From assembly GCA_937889015.1 (NCBI GenBank), contig CALARR010000098.1, positions 1 to 6,842 on the forward strand: a DNA stretch of 6,842 nt, read 5' to 3'. Positions 5,191 to 6,842 of the stretch are shown in pieces. The notes below the pieces were generated by a model. The model made no database searches. It had not been told where the DNA came from and saw only the letters and a program-made list of their open reading frames with translations. Made by a program: the position numbers and the translations under genes. The stretch is from an uncultured Planctomycetales bacterium. Its GTDB lineage: Bacteria; Planctomycetota; Planctomycetia; Pirellulales; Thermoguttaceae. Positions within the stretch are counted from its first letter, which is position 1. Each line of letters opens with the position of its first letter.

Positions 5191-6084
5191 ATGAAACGCG
5201 TTATGTGGACTGCCGCAATGATGGCATGGGGGGTGGCGTCGGCGCTTGGGGCCGACGCGGATCGCCAGGCCGCAGACGAGGCGGCGATTCGGAAAGCCGT
5301 GGAGTCGTATGTGGCGGCATTCAACCGGGGCGATGCAAAGGCCCTGGCCGCCCTGTGGTCGCCCGATGCCGTCTACACGAATCGGCTCAGTGGCGAGCAG
5401 GTCGTGGGCCGCGCGGAGATTGAGAAACAATTCGCCGCGATCCTGGCCGAAGCGAAAGGCGCCAAGCTCGAGTCGCAGACCGAGTCCATTCGCTTCCTGT
5501 CGCCCAATGTCGCCGTGGAAGAGGGAACGGCCAAGGTGATCCGTCCCGATCAGGAACCGGAGGAATCCGAATATACGGCCGTCTATCTCAAACGCGATGG
5601 CCAGTGGCTGTTGGACCGCGTATCCGAGGAAGACCAGCCCCTTGTTCCGTCGCACTACGAGCAACTCAAGGACCTCGAATGGATGATCGGCCGCTGGGTC
5701 GATCAGGACGACGACGCCACTGTGGTCACCGAGTGCAACTGGACGCGGAACAACAACTTCATCGCGCGTTCGTTTACGGTGCAGACCGGCGAGCGGATCG
5801 ACATGGCCGGAATGCAGATCATCGGCTGGGACCCGTCGAGCAAGCAGATCCGCTCGTGGGTTTTCGATTCGGACGGCGGCTTTGGCCAGGCGACGTGGAA
5901 GAAGAAGGGGAACCGCTGGTACATCCAGCAAAGTGGGGTCCTGCCCGATGGACGCAAGTCTTCGGCTGTGAATGTCATCACCTGCCTGGATGACGAGACG
6001 TGTGCGCTTCAGTCCATCAACCGCACGGTGGACGGCGAACTGTTGCCGAATGTCGAGGAAGTCAAGCTCAGGAAGGAGCACTAA
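5191..6084 (+). CDS. Secreted SgcJ/EcaC-family (SnoaL/NTF2-like) two-domain protein
   Basis: A 297-residue exported protein of unknown activity. Seen: a signal peptide (MKRVMWTAAMMAWGVASALG, probable cleavage near residue 20); an NTF2/SnoaL-like domain at about 28-148 (AIRKAVESYVAAFNRGDAKA, LWSPDAVYTN, VYLKRDGQWLLDRV), the pattern of the SgcJ/EcaC and YybH-type group; and a second beta-rich domain at about 158-297 starting LEWMIGRWVDQDDD and including IIGWDPSSKQIRSWVFDSDG, resembling small lipocalin-like or DUF1579-like ligand-binding domains. Databases label such proteins oxidoreductases by homology, but no catalytic set can be defended here; binding a small hydrophobic molecule is equally possible. 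AAGGAG is 6 bases before the ATG. It is the first gene behind the sigma-54-type promoter at 4970-4986 and is followed after 76 bases by another secreted-protein gene, so they are probably co-expressed outside the cytoplasm. Confidence 0.93.
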   Translation: MKRVMWTAAMMAWGVASALGADADRQAADEAAIRKAVESYVAAFNRGDAKALAALWSPDAVYTNRLSGEQVVGRAEIEKQFAAILAEAKGAKLESQTESIRFLSPNVAVEEGTAKVIRPDQEPEESEYTAVYLKRDGQWLLDRVSEEDQPLVPSHYEQLKDLEWMIGRWVDQDDDATVVTECNWTRNNNFIARSFTVQTGERIDMAGMQIIGWDPSSKQIRSWVFDSDGGFGQATWKKKGNRWYIQQSGVLPDGRKSSAVNVITCLDDETCALQSINRTVDGELLPNVEEVKLRKEH

Positions 6085-6160
6085 GAGCCGGGGCGGCGTG
6101 CAATGCAGCGGCATTTTCCTGCGAATCGCACATGAGCTTAGACGAGGAGTGAAACGACTC

Positions 6161-6842
6161 ATGAGAACCCTTATTCGAACCTGGTTGATAGCGTTGGCGG
6201 TCGTGCTGATGGCGGTCGGTGAGGTATCGGCCCGAGGTTGCGGAGGAGGAGGTCGTGGCGGCGGCGGTGGTGGCGGCGCTCGGGCCGGTGGCGGCGGCGG
6301 TGGTGGTGGTGGCGCGCGGGTCAGTGCTGGCGGTGGCGGTGGTGGTATGAGCCGCCCCAGCCCGTCGGTGAATCGTTCGCCTGCGGTCAGTCGCCCGGCG
6401 CCCTCGGTGAACCGGCCGTCAGCGCCCGTTAACCGACCGTCGGCACCCAGCGCAGCGCGCCCCGGCGCTACGCCGCCGAGGGCGTCGCAGCCGATTGCCG
6501 GCGCACGGCCGAGTACAGGAGCGCGGCCGGGGGCCGGCGCTGCCACGCGACCGACCGCCGGTCAGTTGCAGAATTTTCTGGACGTGAAGCCGTCGGGCGG
6601 GGCAGGGCGGCCCAGCAATCTCCCGGCGAATCGGCCCAGTAACATTGCAGGTGCGGTTGCGGGTGGCGTGGCGGGCGGTGCCGCTGCCGAGTTCTTGCGC
6701 GGCGGGGATGCGCGGCCGGGAACGCTTCCTGCCACCGGCCAGCGCCCCGGGGCCGGGGCTGGCGAGCGACCTGGAGTCGGCGAGCGGCCTGGAGTCGGCG
6801 AGCGGCCTGGAGTCGGCGAGCGGCCTGGAGTCGGCGAGCGGC
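6161..6842 (+). CDS. Secreted Gly/Pro/Arg-rich repeat protein, N-terminal part (runs off window)
   Basis: I do not recognise a named function. The first 227 residues are present. Seen: a signal peptide (MRTLIRTWLIALAVVLMAVG, likely cleavage after VSA at residue 24); a glycine tract at residues 26-62 broken by a few Arg, Ala, Val and Ser and one Cys (27); a Pro/Ser/Arg/Asn-rich part with repeated SVNR/PVNRPSAP phrases; one more hydrophobic segment QLQNFLDV (135-142); an Ala/Gly stretch AGAVAGGVAGGAAAEFL; then tandem ERPGVG hexapeptides running off the edge. It resembles low-complexity exported proteins seen in planctomycetes and verrucomicrobia (inference). GAGGAG lies 11 bases before the ATG; a GTG at 6149 is in frame but overlaps that site. 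No separate promoter is evident in the 76-base gap after the SgcJ-type gene. The composition suggests an extended matrix or surface protein, not an enzyme. Confidence 0.85.
   Translation, partial: MRTLIRTWLIALAVVLMAVGEVSARGCGGGGRGGGGGGGARAGGGGGGGGGARVSAGGGGGGMSRPSPSVNRSPAVSRPAPSVNRPSAPVNRPSAPSAARPGATPPRASQPIAGARPSTGARPGAGAATRPTAGQLQNFLDVKPSGGAGRPSNLPANRPSNIAGAVAGGVAGGAAAEFLRGGDARPGTLPATGQRPGAGAGERPGVGERPGVGERPGVGERPGVGER
6236..6346 (+). repeat. GGN simple-sequence tract encoding polyglycine
   Basis: Nearly all codons here are GGC, GGT or GGA, encoding residues 26-62 of the secreted repeat protein. Mixed glycine codons point to an old or selected tract rather than a fresh expansion, though it is still liable to slippage and assembly error. 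Confidence 0.75.
6764..6842 (+). repeat. 18-bp tandem repeat encoding ERPGVG
   Basis: Four full 18-base units (6764-6781, 6782-6799, 6800-6817, 6818-6835) and 7 bases of a fifth reach the window edge. Unit 1 differs by one silent base (CGA for CGG); the others are identical, which indicates recent expansion or homogenisation. The period is a multiple of three, so copy-number change keeps the frame. Confidence 0.95.

Noticed and set aside
6102..6117. Terminator between the two secreted-protein genes (AATGC-AGCG-GCATT then TT)
   Set aside because: A 5-bp AT-containing stem with a very short T-run is too weak; the short gap favours co-transcription.
5137..6546. Minus-strand open frame of 469 codons with a polyproline stretch
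   Set aside because: It is the complement of the SgcJ-type and glycine-rich genes; polyproline simply mirrors polyglycine codons. The plus-strand proteins have signal peptides and ribosome binding sites.
6764..6842. CRISPR array at the right edge
   Set aside because: The units are contiguous 18-mers without spacers and encode ERPGVG in frame with an upstream signal-peptide protein.

Overview
The window is a GC-rich bacterial segment from a Gram-negative-type envelope. It encodes a lipoprotein periplasmic adaptor, an RND inner-membrane pump and two further exported proteins. The families suggest a planctomycete or a close relative: a PAS-GAF sigma-54 activator, a secreted two-domain SgcJ/SnoaL-like protein, and a secreted Gly/Pro/Arg-rich protein with hexapeptide repeats. 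That taxonomic call is inference from family resemblance, since there is no rRNA or marker gene.

Layout. The minus strand carries, in transcription order, a sigma-54-dependent one-component regulator (4716 to 2725), a small antibiotic-biosynthesis-monooxygenase (ABM) protein (2463 to 2116), an RND periplasmic adaptor lipoprotein (1951 to 689) and the N-terminal 228 residues of an RND efflux permease (684 to 1, running off the edge). The plus strand carries, divergently from the regulator, a secreted SgcJ/EcaC-type protein (5191-6084) and then a secreted glycine-rich, repeat-rich protein (6161 onward, running off the edge).

The most notable content is regulatory. Two intergenic regions, one on each side of the regulator gene, hold the same two-part signal pointing outward. 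Each has a palindrome TCCAA-N4-TTGGA, then a -24/-12 promoter sharing the core GGTACACyCCTTGCTT. The centre-to-GG distance is 108 bp at one and 109 bp at the other. One copy faces the ABM-efflux genes and also has a perfect match to the IHF consensus between palindrome and promoter. The other faces the two secreted-protein genes. The simplest reading is that the regulator binds the palindromes and, with sigma-54 RNA polymerase, switches on both flanking units: an efflux pump with an ABM enzyme on one side and two exported proteins on the other. The regulator has PAS and GAF sensory domains and no receiver domain, so it probably senses a small molecule or redox cue directly.

The regulator's open frame extends 55 codons upstream of the start chosen here, but that extension runs through one of the palindromes and a TATAAT box. 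The ATG at 4716 has a strong ribosome binding site, so the upstream part is read as control DNA. Large open frames antisense to the main genes are treated as by-products of high GC.
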